Of a DNA stretch of 64,000 nucleotides, positions 12,301 to 27,300 are shown piece by piece. How positions within the stretch are numbered: the stretch's first letter is position 1; each line of letters starts with the position of its first letter. The DNA comes from Saturnia japonica (lineage: Eukaryota > Arthropoda > Insecta > Lepidoptera > Saturniidae): contig CM065331.1 in the NCBI GenBank assembly GCA_033032175.1, positions 7,812,370 to 7,876,369 on the forward strand, read 5' to 3'. A program made the position numbers and the translations under genes. Under the pieces are notes generated by a model. The model had not been told where the DNA came from. It saw only the letters and a list, made by a program, of their open reading frames with translations, and did no database searches.

Positions 12301-15300
12301 AAGATTTTACGATGTACGGTGTTTATTTTTCCGTGCGGTATTAATTAAAGAAATATCAACAAGTTCCAAGTCATTTCCATATATATATACCACTGTGTTA
12401 TTGCAGTGTATTATTGTTAAAGATATATAAATATGTGACTCTATGATATGATTCAGTTTATTAGAAAAACAATGTAGTTCTCTTGTAGTTAAGAGGATAC
12501 GCGGTGTAAGAAACATTTCAAGAATAGGTATTTCTAAAATCTATCGCTGTCGCGCTGTGCCCGGAACCTCACTGAATAGAGTGCGAGAGTGACAACTGTA
12601 GTTAGGACTGATTATACAAGGTGTCCAGAAAGGGTATCGAGTATTTGTTTTCGCGCCATATTCGAAACGGGGCGTCTAAAGGGTGCGGGGAGGGGTTCGT
12701 GGCGTCCGCCATTTTGTGGAGTTTTAGTCACGATGGAACAGTACTCGGGGACGCATCGCGCATTTTGCGTACGAGCGTATTATCGTAATGGTGATTCAAT
12801 AGTGACTGCTCAACGTCTCTATCGTGCGAAATATCGTACACGCCACGCGCCAAGTGACGATAGCATTAGGAAATGGATCAGGATGTTCGAGAATACAGGT
12901 GTGACAGTTAAAATTCAAAACTCTGGTCATCCTCATTCAGTTCGCAATGAAGAAACAATTGAAGAAGTTGAGGCGTCGGTTCGTCAAAATCCGTCTTTAT
13001 CCATCCGAAAGCGAAGCCAAGCGTTGAACATCAAAAAATCGTCTTTACATTCGATTTTAAAGAAAGACTTACATCTGAAAGCCTATAAAATTCAATTGGT
13101 TCAAGAATTGAAGGATACGGACTATGCTAATCGACTGAATTTTGCGAACGAAATGCTGCAGCGATTTAACAACTTTAACAACATACTGTTCAGTGACGAA
13201 GCAAATTTTCACCTGAATGGTCATGTTAATAAGCAGAATTGTCGTTACTGGGCAGTGGAGAATCCGAGACGAAAAAATGAACGACCCGTGCATAGCCCAA
13301 AGGTCGTTGTTTGGGCCGCTATGTCTGCTAAAGGCATAATTGGTCCTTATTTTCATGAAGATCAACGAGGCCGAGCAATTAATGTGAATAGTGACCGTTA
13401 TTGCGATATGTTGCGAAATTTTTTGGTCCCAGAGTTGCAGGAGTTTGCAGGTTTCAACTCAAGAACGTGGTTCCAGCAAGGGCCACTTGCCATACCTCAA
13501 ATGACTCAATGGAAGTTGTTAACGAATTATTCCCTAATAAAGTCATTTCGCGAAGGGGTAACATCAACTGGCCTCCCAGAAGCCCCGACCTTAGCCCGCT
13601 TGACTATTTTGCATGGGGATACCTTAAAAGTAAGGTTTATCAAAACAATCCGACGAATCTAACCCAGTTAAAGCAAAACATCAGGTCAGAAATGGTAGCA
13701 ATATCGATAGCTATGTGTCAACGTGTTATCGCCAATCTTCGTTTCCATTTAGAAGAGTGCCAGCAACGTAACGGTCATCATTTGGATAACATCATCTTTT
13801 CCAAATAATTCTCCAATTCATATGCTAATAATAAACAATAAACTTTTTTATTGCATACAAATAATTTTTGTTTCATTGAACTTACAAATACCCGATACCC
13901 TTTCTGGACACCTTGTACCTAAGTAAAATTGACAAAATCATAGTTTCGTAATCCCGTGTTTCCTTCTTCGAAACTGAACCATATTTTTTTCAAGAATAAT
14001 ATAAAAAGGACTTTGGCTATGTCTGTATGTTTTCCTTTTTCTTTTTGTAGTCGTCAAATTTGTTGTCCGGACGTCTGAACATGACGGTAAAAAAGGGCAA
14101 TTTTCGTCATATCAAAAGGCTCGCTAGTTTTTATAATAATTCAATGAAAAAAAATCAAAACATAGGGACATGGTAGTGGTAGATACAAATTTTACGATAT
14201 ATAATTATTTGCTCTAGTACCATTGTCCAAGGAGGAAACAGGGGAATACGTTTGTATGGGCAAAATACTGCCCGCGATTCCAATCAATATTTGTAAAAAA
14301 CTATTCCTGCTACACATAAGTGGAGACGTTACGTGAATATAGATAAAGTCATGACGATTTTCGTAAAAATAATCAAACATTAACAAATGTTGCGAAGGTC
14401 TGAAAGGGCTACACGCACCAGTGCCGACGATAATAAGATATCCAGAATAATTTAGTTAAGAACACGCACCAATTAACATATTGACCGGCGACGCGATAAA
14501 CTCGTCTTGTTTACTTTGATACGACTCGTTATCTAAATATGAGCAAGACAAAACCTATTCAAGCGTATTGTCAGCCGGCTGCGAAGATTACAAAATAATA
14601 TACAAATTTAAGTCAGTTGGCAGCCGGATGCGATTATCAATAATTCAAAATAGAATAAACGGTTTTCAGGCGTCGAAGTTAGACGTTAAATTGTTATAAC
14701 ATGATCGAAATAAAACCCAGTTTATGTCACTGACAACCAACAAAAAGTCAATAATAAACAAGTATACTTCAATTGGCAACCGAATGCAATTAGTAAAGAT
14801 TAAAAATCAAACAAACGTTACTCGGTTTAAAGCAAATAGGGAACAAATAGGGAAATACGGCACGATAAGATGATCAAGCCAAAGTTATTCTAGCGGATGG
14901 ACAGCCGACTACAGACTAGTAAAACAAAATTGCTGAATGTTATTAAGATTGATTCAAAATTGGATAAACCTTATTCAGTTTAAAGTAAATTGAGAAAATA
15001 ATTATTGTAGATGGTAAATTGTTAAACATTGAACTGGACAAAGCCTATTCTAGCGGATTAGTAGGCTGAAAGCCAGCTGCGTGATCATTAAAATCATACT
15101 ATTGACTGGACGCTCTTAAAATGCGGCCAACGGGTCGGGCATAAGAATTTTTGGTTAGATTGTCTGACCGTTTACAAAACTACAGATATTCTTCAAAAAC
15201 CAACTCAGCCAAAGGATAATAAAGATGGTGCCGCCGTATGTGACGTTCTCTGTAATTTCAACCTTGTTCACGGCCGCCTTAGACTTTATGAGGCGGTATC

Positions 15301-18300
15301 TGCACTTACCTATGCCCTGTCTACTCTGCCGTATACTTTTTAATTCATTGTTATAATAATGTTTTTACTTTTATTTCACAAGCAATTTATTTAGTATCGT
15401 GACAACTTTATCAAACATACTTTGACCTGAGGCCGAGCGGGGAGTTGAAGTAATCTAGTTCAAACTACTCGCTTCTATCTTGAGTCTGACTGCGAATTTT
15501 ATCATTTCTTGAAAACAATTACATGCATATTATTATGATGTGCTATCCGTCACTTTACAACTCGGCATGTAGCAACGAAATTTTGAAATTCTCGTAGACA
15601 CATGTATTTTGAAGCAATGATGGTTCAGTAGAGGTAGTTTGTACACGGCGTCGATATACGTGGTTTCGAATCCCTCCAATGATGCAATCACTAACAACTA
15701 AGAGACATGATTCCACAGATGATCACACAGGTACAAAGATTCGGAACCCTTTGATTTCTTTTTTTTTGTACTAGTTAGTTCAGACAATAAGATATAGAGC
15801 ACTAAATCACCTCCCAGGAGGCAGGAACATGTATATGTTAGTTTAGATCAAATTACAAATAAGGAATTAGCCAGTTCGCGACTTAATTGTAACTACGGCA
15901 ACAGCTCAAGCCGAGGTTCGGTCACTTTGACACCTTTGAGCGTGTTGACACGCTTTCGCGGATGCCCTAAGCCACGGGAAGTTGTAAAGCCGTCTGAGGC
16001 TCCAGGGCCCTTATGGCTAACAGCATAGTCAGTTCTAAAAAAAACCCCTACTATGTGTGAATGGGAGCGTTGGAAGAGGAACGCCTAGACGAACGTTCCT
16101 CGACCAAATCGGGGACGCTCTGAAGAAATGTCAGGTCAAGAGTATTCTAAACCGACGAACGTACGTGACAAGATTGATGAATGTTGATGAAGCGAAAGAT
16201 ATATGCTAGGCTCGTAGCAAGTAGGAGAACGTGCTCTCTGCCTATCCCGTTGGGAGAGAGACATAAAGTATGTGTATGTTGTATGTCTATTACTTTGGCA
16301 CGCTTTGTGCTCTATACGGCTTGATGAATTTTAGTATACGAGGTGTCGTTAGATTCTTCTTAATTGTGGGAGTGACTATAGGCTATATAATATTTATGTA
16401 TGTCGTCTGGGACACAAATAAAAAGTAAACAGAAAAGAATCACGCGTAAATTTTCCAATACTTCGCTACCTACTAACATCTCAGTAATCAAAACAAGGAA
16501 GATATATACCTTTCTATTGCCACGTTCCTGACTAAGAAACGTAAATTGTTATGTAAAATAACGTAAATAAATTATGTATGCTAGTTTTACGTTTACGTTA
16601 AAAAATATTGTATGTTTTATGTGAAGTATATCTGTTTATTTTGTAGCTATATTTGACAATATTGATAATCCATACTAATATTATAAATGCGAAAGTAACT
16701 CTGTCTGTCTGTCTGTTACGTTTTCACTGTTTGACCTCTGAACCAATTTTTATGAATTTTGGTATAAAGATAGATTGGACCTTGCGAAAGGACATAGGGT
16801 ACTTTTTTAGTGAAAATAAAACTTTAAGAGTAGAAAATAGGGGATGAAAGTTTCTATGAACAAAATATGGGAACACCAAATGCGCATGCGCGTTAATGGT
16901 GAAACGACATCGGTTGCCATACCAACCAGTTTGTTGATTGTCAATCTGATTTGTTGATTTACTGACATTATTATAGTTAATAAGAAATGTATTGTATTTC
17001 TAACAATTACCTATTAAATGATAGTCCAGTATTATTTTTAAGATGGCCTAAAGTGTTTTTAAACTGTTTAACTACGCAGTACGGCATAATTACTGTTTTA
17101 TTTTATGATAGAAAATGACGTGCACTGTCAATCGCGGCTCGCGGGATTTTATATATTCTAAGCGATATACATACTTATTGTGAATTATCTGGATTATACA
17201 GTTTTGCTACAAGTGAATTATTTCATTGTGTTTTCACATATGGCGAAAAAAAAATTTTGGTGAAAGTTTGTATGAAGAACTCGTCATGTCTCAAATTAGG
17301 AATATTCATATTTATGCTTTTGGTAAGAAAGAAATAAAAAGAATTATTTGATGAATATTGTACACGAGAAATACACGCCATTCCTCAATTGATACGGTAT
17401 ATAAATTGTCAACAATATGCCTAAAAATAATTACGTGATCTAAATAACTACTGCGTTACTATAAACGCGTGCGGAGCCGCGGGCACACCGCTAGTTTTAT
17501 ATAAGTTAAACTTTCAACTCGAATAACTTTTGAATCAGATTAGATTTAGTGAAAAATCATACCTTTTTGTTGTAGAGCGTTTTTTTAAATGTTTTTGATA
17601 AATTCGTCAAAAACTTATAGATAAAAAATAACACTCAGTTGCCGCGGAATAATCCGACAACAATAGGACTACAAGTGGATCAAGCTAAATTATTAAAAAC
17701 ATTGTGAGTAAAAAAAATTTTTTTTTGTATTTTTACTTTTTAATTTATTCTCAGGAATCATACTTAAATATTATGTCATTTCCACAATAAAGACGAATCT
17801 AACGCTATCTCGTGTGCTAAGATCCATTAAGCCGTTTAGGCTACAGAGCATGCTAAACAAATAGACGCTCGAAAAACATAACCCTCCTTTTTCGCAGTCA
17901 GAAAACCCGATGAAACTTTTATATCTGACATTTGATACATTTCTGTAGTAAAAATAATGGTAGGAGAATTTGTGCCAGGAATGTTACTTAAATGAGGTTT
18001 CGGATCTGGAAATGAATATATCTTAACAATTCTTTTAGTCGGATAGGTAGGTACGTACGTGAAATTATTTCAATTAAGGATATTACGTATTTCTTCTAAT
18101 TATGAGGAAATTAGGTATTATTTGAACATTTGTAGGTCAAAATTTGTAATTTTATTTTAGACTAGCTGGTACTCACGACTCCGTCTGCGAAAATATAGAC
18201 ATTTTTAAGCAGGGAATATTTTATGATATCCCTTTTCTAAACATATCTCGGGTACTTTTTGTCAAGTACATATGACGCAAGTTAAATCTCAGACAAATAT

Positions 18301-21300
18301 CGAAAATCTGCCAACAGTTTAGTAGTATAGTCTACAGCTATAAAGATTAAAAATAATTAAAATCAACCCCTCTACAGTACCACTTTGAGGATAATTTTTC
18401 AAAACGCGGAAATATGAATTTTCATGTCCCCTAATTTGAGACTTGATGGATTCCTCATATAAACTTACATTTCCTATTTTGTCCTATCAATTTTTATTTT
18501 CGCGGCTATAGATAGCCTATGTCCTTCTTCAAGGTTCACTCTATCACTAAACCAAAATTCATCGAAATTGGTTCAGCGGTTAAGGCGTGAAAACGTAACA
18601 GTCAAAGTTAGTTTCGCATTTATGTATAAAATCATTGTTGGTAAGCCACAGTGTCTCATTCGACCCAGTCACTAACTGAAATTATTCTAATCAATATAGG
18701 TTTTAGTGTTGTGTCCACATTCTCATCTGATCTAAGTGATGATGTGATCCAAGCATGCTAAGGCTATAGTGAAAGACTGGATTTATCTAGGATGCGGTTA
18801 CGGTTTCGGATATTTATTTATTTCGAATATTCGATAGTTTCAGTTGCGGTTACAGAGTTACATAACGCCTTGATTTGTTCGATTCGATTGGCTACATTAT
18901 AGAATATTTAATATAAAAGGTTTTTCAAGAACAACTTTGTTTTTTAATAAGAGTAAATTGGAACAACATGACAGTTTTTATATTTTGTTTTTAGAAGTAG
19001 AAGCTTCGGCATTTGTTACAATGAATTCAATTTTGCTTGAAAATCGCATTAAAATAATAAAAATCCACGATGAAAAGTTACATTTCGTAAAATTCGTAAT
19101 ATTTTCAGTCAACATAATCGTCCTTATGAGACCGCTATTAAGAATTGAGTCGATAGCACACAATGTGCCAAACCAACGACCGGGTCGTTCAAGTGAAATC
19201 ATCGCAGCCATGTGCTACAGTGTTGAAGAAAATCAGAATTTATCAATTCATTGACGTTGTCAACAATTGGGTTATCCACAGCGACCACATGGTAAATTAT
19301 GCGTAAGGATTTGGCTTTAAAGCCTTACAAGGTGCAACTAATGCAATAATTGATGTCGGCTGACCGTTAACATGTCCCAGAATTCACTAAAGAACCCGCT
19401 GGTTATTCTAAAAACAAAAAAATTTCAGACGAAGACATTTTCATTTGTCTGGATACGTTAACAAGGAAAATTGCCGCATTTCGGCGATTGTTGAGAAGCC
19501 TTTGCATGCTCAACGTATCACTGTCTGGTGCGCTATGTGGTCTGGACGGGTGATCGGGCCATTTTGCCACGATTCGAAACTTGCCACGATTTTACAGAAT
19601 CATGATATACATTTAGATAAGTTCTTCATCATAAAATATAGGGTTTTGAAATCTTTGAAAAAAATTAAGTTAAAATGTTAAATACCGTAAGCATTATAGG
19701 TGACACTCGCGAACGCATGAGCTCCGAACTCGGTGAACCTTCTTCCTTCCCGCGCTTCTCTCGCTGCGAATTGGAGTATGGCAGCGGCGGACACACGATC
19801 CGCCTGCTGCATAGACGTGTCTTCCACCATATTGAACTTCACTCTCAAAATTTTATCGACGTAGTTTATTTCAAGTATCCGAACTGTATCTTTAGATGTA
19901 ACTTCTTATCTCTAATCTCCGAACGAATCTGTCCTTTTTTTTCTTTATTAAAACTATTATCGTAGTAAATTATATTTATTGCACTTTTCGATCGATAGAT
20001 ATATTTTGATAAATTAATGTATAATTTTTTATTTCTTATTTAGCCACTGTCAGAAGAACCAATGTATAAAGGACGTCCATAGGTATTTTTCGTTTTTTAT
20101 AGTCTGTGTCACTTTATATGCTCTCTGTCCCGCTTTCACTTCCCTCATTTTACGTACGAATATTAAAATCTCTCACTTCAGTGCACCTTATTAAAATCAC
20201 TTATTTTGTGAATACTCATTCATAGAAATTGAAAATTAAATTGTCAAAAATATCAATGATTTGTAAATAACTCAGTGTACCGCGTGCATTGTGTTGCCAG
20301 TAGTTTCGAGATTCCCTATTTTCAGAAAACGGTCCTACTTTTCGACTTGTACGATATGGCCGGTATAGGCATTTTATCTTACTAATATGTCACAAATTTT
20401 GTAAATAATTTGTGTTATGACATTTTTAATACCTACCTATTTTGTAGTATTTTTGTGAACCAAATTACAATTCACATAAGCATTTTTATAAATATAATTA
20501 CAATAAACATTAAAACCCAAAATTAACGCATGAATTTCAGTTATTGTATGTCCTTACATATGAAATTGGCGTTTTCTTGAACTGGCCACTTTCATCTTAA
20601 ATATCTGGTGTTAGGTTAGGAATTCCAAATTTAAATTTATTTCTAATTTAAGCTTGCGTATTTCGTTTACCGTATTGTTACTTGTGAAGAAAAATGAATC
20701 CTTTGCGACAATCGGAAACGCTCATCACAGTGGTTGAACCCAGGAGAACCGGCCAAATCCTGTCCCAAGCGAAAGTTGACTCAGAAAAAGTACTGGTGAG
20801 TGATTGGTGGATCAGTGCTGGTGTCATGCACTACAGATTCCTAAGATCTGGGCAAATGATAACGGCAGATCTGTATTGTAAACAATTGCAAACCATAATG
20901 GAAAAGCTAGCCGTTAAACAATCGAGACTGGTCAATCTCTCTAGCCCACTGCTGCTTCAGGACAACGCTAGACCCCATACTTCACGACAGACGGTCGCTA
21001 AATTAGAGTCGCTGCTGTTTGAATGTCTCCGACACCCACCACACTCCCTGGACCTTGCTCCAACAGATTACCACTTTTTTCGGAATTCGGACAATTTCAT
21101 GCGAGGAAAAAAAAATTCAATACCAATGAGGCTGTCCAAACCACGTTTAAAATTATATTGATTCTCGCTCCCAAAATTTTTTCAGTATAGGAATCAATGA
21201 ACTACCTATAAAGTAACGAAAGTGCATAGATAATAATGGTAATTTCATAATATTTTTTTCGTTTTACTTTTTCCATATAAAACGCTAATTTTATATGTAA

Positions 21301-24300
21301 GAGGATCTAATATTTACATACACAATTGAGGTAATTTGTAAGTGAACGATTTCGCGAGATAAGTTATCTTCATAGTAGGTATTTGGATAGTCAATCCGAG
21401 TACCAGACGTCTAAAACTAAACAAATAGTAAGAGTTTATTTTCTTATTAAAACATACATAAGTATATAAATAAGTTCTATACTGAATAAGTGGTCAAGTA
21501 GTAGACTTAAATAACTTAACGAGAAAACATGGGTGGCGTTTAGTCTATAATAAATATTTTTGTAATTTATCTCTGGAAAATGGCACTACATGTTTTGATT
21601 TTACCATAAATTAGTTATTATATGGAATACAAGAGTTCTAAAATTAATAAAACAAACCAGTTATATCGCTATTACGCTGTTGACATTGAATTAATCAAAA
21701 AATAAATAGGCAGTCATGGGGCACCGAGATAACATTTTTGTCTTTTTTTTTTAATTAAAAGCCGTTGGATTTCGATCACTCGGTGGTTACCGCTGTTTGG
21801 GTTCCGCTGTGCTTACCATCAGGGAGAGTGCCGTCAATGTGCCGAGAGCTATTATAAAAAAAAAAATTGTATGAATAATTAAAATGTCATAACTTGTAAG
21901 TTGAAATTATCAACATTGATCTTGCTTTTCCATCTTTTGGTACTACCAGCAATAATTAACATAGATCAGTTGAGTGGTACACGCATGTGATATGCTGTCA
22001 CGCTCTGTTAAACTGAAATAATGTTCTGTTTCACTCAAACTTTGGCTCTCTGCTACGATCGCGATCGCCCAAGAACGATTTTATGAGTCTTTTAATTTTC
22101 ATCGTACATTGCTCGTTTTCAAGAAAATTAACTTTGGAACTTCCATGTACAAAAAGGTAATGGAACGACTTTATGACTCACATATACATAAAATGTCACA
22201 TTCTTGCAATTAATAACGGGGTTGACATAAATTAAACAACCAGAAATGATTATCAAACTTAAAAAATTAAGTTCAAACAGTATCTAAATAAATCATAATT
22301 TTGTCACCCTGCTCCTTTTTTGCTTTTTTCCGTAAAATATGCACAAATACAATCTCTTTTAAATCTTGTTAAAAAGCCCAATATAGAATTGAAACGAATG
22401 AAAGATCGTAATCGTATATCGAGAGAAGTTTACAAAACTCCGCGCGGGTAGTTCCCGTTTTTCTAACGTCAAAGGGCGCGTTCCGTTTCATTCAAACTAT
22501 AGCTTTTTTTAAGGAATCTAAAAAGTAATGATTTTCTAAATTTCGTTTTTTAAAATCATGATTTTTTAAATCCTGATGAATAATGTTGAAATGGATACAG
22601 GTTGATAAAGTAACTTTTCAAATTTGTTGTATCCCGCATCGATCTAAACTTTAGGTCTTTCATCACGGTGTTTTCCTTCAGCGAAAGCTGAGACTCATTG
22701 TAGAAATTCGAACTCAAGTTGAGTGCCGTGTCCGTTCGCGCCTACCACTCGCGAGCTATAATTATGGTGGGCCAAATAGAAAGAAGAAGAGCAAAAAAGG
22801 AGATTTATTGCATCATCGATTATTCCTGATCGTCTAATTTGACAGACACGTTTACCTTTCTACTTTTTAATATTATTATTATTATAATAAAGAAAATATT
22901 TATTCACAGAAAATATAATAAAAAAAATTGAGCAAAAACACTATATTTTTGATACCTATATTAATATTCACTGTTACATAATAATTTGTAAAGTTAAATT
23001 AAAAATACCAAATATTTCTTCCATTCTCACAAACACGTATACCGGAGTTGCTCGCGAACCCGCGAAGCGCGAACTAGTGTGGTACAATGACAAACTATAT
23101 GGCTAAATAGTTATGCGTCAAAAGCATGTTTTCGCAGACAAAAAGTATAGATAAATAATTTGTAAACCTCCAATAGATAACCGTTGACACGTTACCGTGA
23201 CTATTTGAAAAAAGCTACAGTTATCAATAATTGAAATCGATAAATTAAGTATAATCGATTTATTCTCCTTTTAAATGTTAGGTGATATGAGCGTGATAAA
23301 TGTTTCGTTAACGTTAATTTAGCTTTATATAATATTCTTGAGATTTTGGTCATATTTGAGCCATAAAATATATACAATTAATAAAAATCAAATGTCTGTC
23401 TGTTTGCAATGTCAATTTTTTTACTAAATGCATATTATGAAATTCTATCCGGTACTCACATAAAACAAAAAACTTTTTTTTAATTTTTATTGTCTCTCAT
23501 TTGTCGGTCTTTGTCTGGTTTTGACGGGACTTCCACTGGCAGATATAGCTGATGTTATAATGAGTTACTTTGGCTATTTTTATTATATAAAAATAATTAG
23601 GTTTCCGCGAAATAAAATAAAAAGCTCTTTAAAACTGGCGAGCGACCTACGTGGGTGTAAGCGCGGTCATTACAATACCGACATTCTATATTTCACGCAA
23701 GCGCATCCACGGGCACACCTTATGGCAAAGCATCCCAAAGTGTCCGCCACGACGCGCGATGGTACAAACTAAAAAGTCTAATGTAAAGTTTACATTTTAA
23801 CAGTATACCCAAATAAAATTATAAATAGAAAAATGTATTTCTTATACAGTAACTAGCAACCCGCCCCGGCTTCGCACGGGTACCAGAGTAATACATATAA
23901 CTCTTTTGGTTTACGCAGCGCACGCCAGTTAAGACCCTAGTCGGCATGATTTTTTACGACATTTTATGCAATCATCGTTATATTCCAGCCAATTTACATA
24001 AAACCATAATGAATTATACACATAAACCACTCCGTGCGTTAATGAAAACCGTATGAATGAAGTTTTCGAGTTTAACTAGTTCAGAGAGCAGCATCGGCGA
24101 AGGACTTTATTTTTTAATATAGTATGATGATATTACATTGTAACTTATCTATCAATCATTGTAAATAATTTTCTGCCTTTATTTGACTTTACGATCACCA
24201 AAAATCTATACAAGGATTTATTAACAACACAGTCTCAGATGTGTAGCTTTCCACAACGTATTGGTGTCCAAATCATCGAGCATCAATGTCAGCACATAAG

Positions 24301-27300
24301 TTCCCTCAAAAAACAAATTTGATCCTAGCAAGGATAAGTCTACGATGGGGCTGAAATATTGATATAATTAAAGCAAGTGAAAGGACTCGCGCACCGAGGA
24401 TTCCGTAATTGTACAGCTACATTCACCAGAATAATTAGGGAGCATTACTGAAGAAAACACCGAACAACTGTAACGAAAAGATAAACTGGATTGAGGGACA
24501 AACTTAACGTTGCAGTTAGAAAACTGTTGTCCCGATACATCGATATATGCCGCGGTTACTTTCCCAACTGCAAACAACTTTATAATCACAATTTTTTTTT
24601 TTTACAGGCAGGCGGGCCGTGAAGTCAACCCAAAAAAAGGCAATAATACAGCGCGTAGAAAGTAAACTGTTGACCATAACCAGCAAAGGTTGAAATAGGC
24701 AAATACTCCTTTGGTCTGACTAAACAAGAGAACGTGAGGTCCGACAAAATTTAGAAACGTAAGAGCTATGATAGAATCAAACAACTATAGTTAATCCGAT
24801 TTCGTTGAGTTGCGTACTTTGAGACAATGTCAAAAAACTGATGGTAAACCGAGTACAATCTAAAAACAAAGGCAACCACCAAGAGGGCGGCATTTTATCG
24901 ACGGTCGCTGCTATCATACTGGCCAGCGACTCTCTAGCCAACTGAATATACACTGTGTACGTCAAAGTCTGTATAAAACGGAACAAAACGTACACGTTCT
25001 AATATGGGCCGATTTCATTGGAGAATCGCAGTTGCCAACCATTTTAGTGCCCTTTTCACTCCACAGCCCTATCCTGTTCCAACTGCCTCTTCCTGACCCG
25101 ACCTCTACGAGTTTGGAGATGCATTCTGCCCACAACACTAAAATAGATTACCAAAAGTTATAGTGGACACGCTTGAAAACAAAAATACAAGGCAGATTCT
25201 TCTATTTCTTGTTTTGGTGTCGCAAAAAGCATTTGCCCGTGTCAATGTTTAAGGCCAAAAACATAATTTAATAAAAACCACAACATGTTACTTCAAGATC
25301 CCGCCAAAACTTCACAAGCCAGATTAAAAATATACACGTACGCGATACTTTTTAAAGAAAAAAAAATGTCTAGTTCAATTTAAGTAGATTTTAATTTCTT
25401 AACTATAAAATCTTATTTATAAGTTAAGATTAGGAATTAAGATCACTTACTTTTGTTACTTTTGTTTTTTTTTAAATAAACGTGTAAAATTTATTTACTT
25501 ATATCGAAACTGGTGAGTGATTGCGATATATCTAACACACTGGATGATTCCGAAATGCGACAAATCAATATGACGTGTTTCTCACATATGCATGGTGGTC
25601 GTATACAGATTCATACTACTCCGCTTAATTGCTGGATACACAGGGCGTAGCATTTAAATGGGTCAGTATAACTCTGAAACTGTAAGAGATAGAAAAATAT
25701 GTTCTAAAGAACCATGACATACATTTTAAATATAAGAAAAACTGCATTCATAGATTTAATAAAACTTTTACACGATTCGAGAATCGAACCTAATCATTTT
25801 ATGATAAAAAAGTGTATAATTTTATTACGATAACTTGCTGTACCCGCGACTTCATTCGCGTAAACTACAGAATCTATCGATCGGGAACACGCGCGATTCT
25901 TGCTCCCCCGTCCCGGTTTTTTAAAGACATATTATATGCTTATTGTAGGTGTTCCTTAGAAGATGACCATTTTGTAAGTCTTTTTAATTTCTACAATTAT
26001 GGAGTACATTAATTTGATATATCTCTTATGGTTTACTCAGCGTAAGCCATTTAAGCGCTCGAATTGATTTACCATGACCAGTTTTTTTTTCGCGGATCCC
26101 AATTTTTTTTTTTACATAAAAGTAGCCTAAGTTACTCTTTATAACATCAGCTAGCTACCCATTAGTAAAAGTCCCGTCAAAGTCGGTCCAACCGCTTCGG
26201 AAATTACTTGGAACAAACAGACGGCCAAAAAAAAATGGGCTTTTTGTTATAGGTATCATATATACCTACTTTCATACGCATTAAGTGAAAAAGCTGATAT
26301 TTTGACATTACAAACAGACGCTTCAATTTTGTTAATTGTATAGAAAAAATTGATAGTGTAGGTTGTAACACTTGGTAAGAAATGTCGCTAGGAAACCCTG
26401 TGTCTAAAATTATAAGAAAATGCTGAATTTAATTATTTTGTTTTGAAATGTTAACAGTAACACTTGGATGCAAAAGTAATCTCTCTCTCAACTCAACTCT
26501 TTTAGGTAAAGACCTTGTTACTGAATTTTGTGTTTTGATGTGGAGAATTTGCTTTAAAATGATCTCGACAGAGCACGGAATGCGACATCCCTAAGCGTCC
26601 CACTATTGCGTATTTTATAACTAGTGTAGATATGGTTGTCGCGATCCAGTCGGACACGATGTCGTGTGGAACGCATGAAAAGAGTCTCCACAAATAACGA
26701 TACCCGTCTACTACCGGCATACTCGTGGCAGTCAGTCAGTCCCGATTCCAATTTCACTGACTGAACAATTTTTTCAACTTTTTTTATTTAAAACTGTGAC
26801 GCACGCATTAACTAACTACAGAATTATTGTTTATGAAAATATCGCGATATTTTTTTTTTTAGATAATATCCAAGTGTCTAAGGAGTAATTCAAAAACAAT
26901 CTCTCATCATCGCAACCTCAATCATATTATCTATATATTAAAACGTGAAGCAAATGCTTTAGGTACCTTTTTAAGCGTATTGCGTGCACGGAAGACTGTG
27001 AGATTTGGCATGGTTAAAGTTTATATGGAGAAGGAGTGCAGAAAGCTAAAATGTATCTATAATATCTGTTACTAATATATTAAATAAAATAAATTGTGCT
27101 TGGCTCTTTAAATTATAATAATAAATCCATATGCACTGGTGAATCTACATGCGAGACATTTTCAGAATCTTCTTTTCTTAGACCTACTACCCATGGTAAT
27201 AATCTTAATAAAACTTATCCCTCTTCTTATTACATCGTTTCTGTAAATTCTCTATCGGCTATCAAATATTTGTAGTGTCACAGTAAATATTGAAGAAGTA

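Noticed and set aside
13069..13365. 98-aa minus-strand frame
   Set aside because: Antisense shadow of the DD41D transposase.
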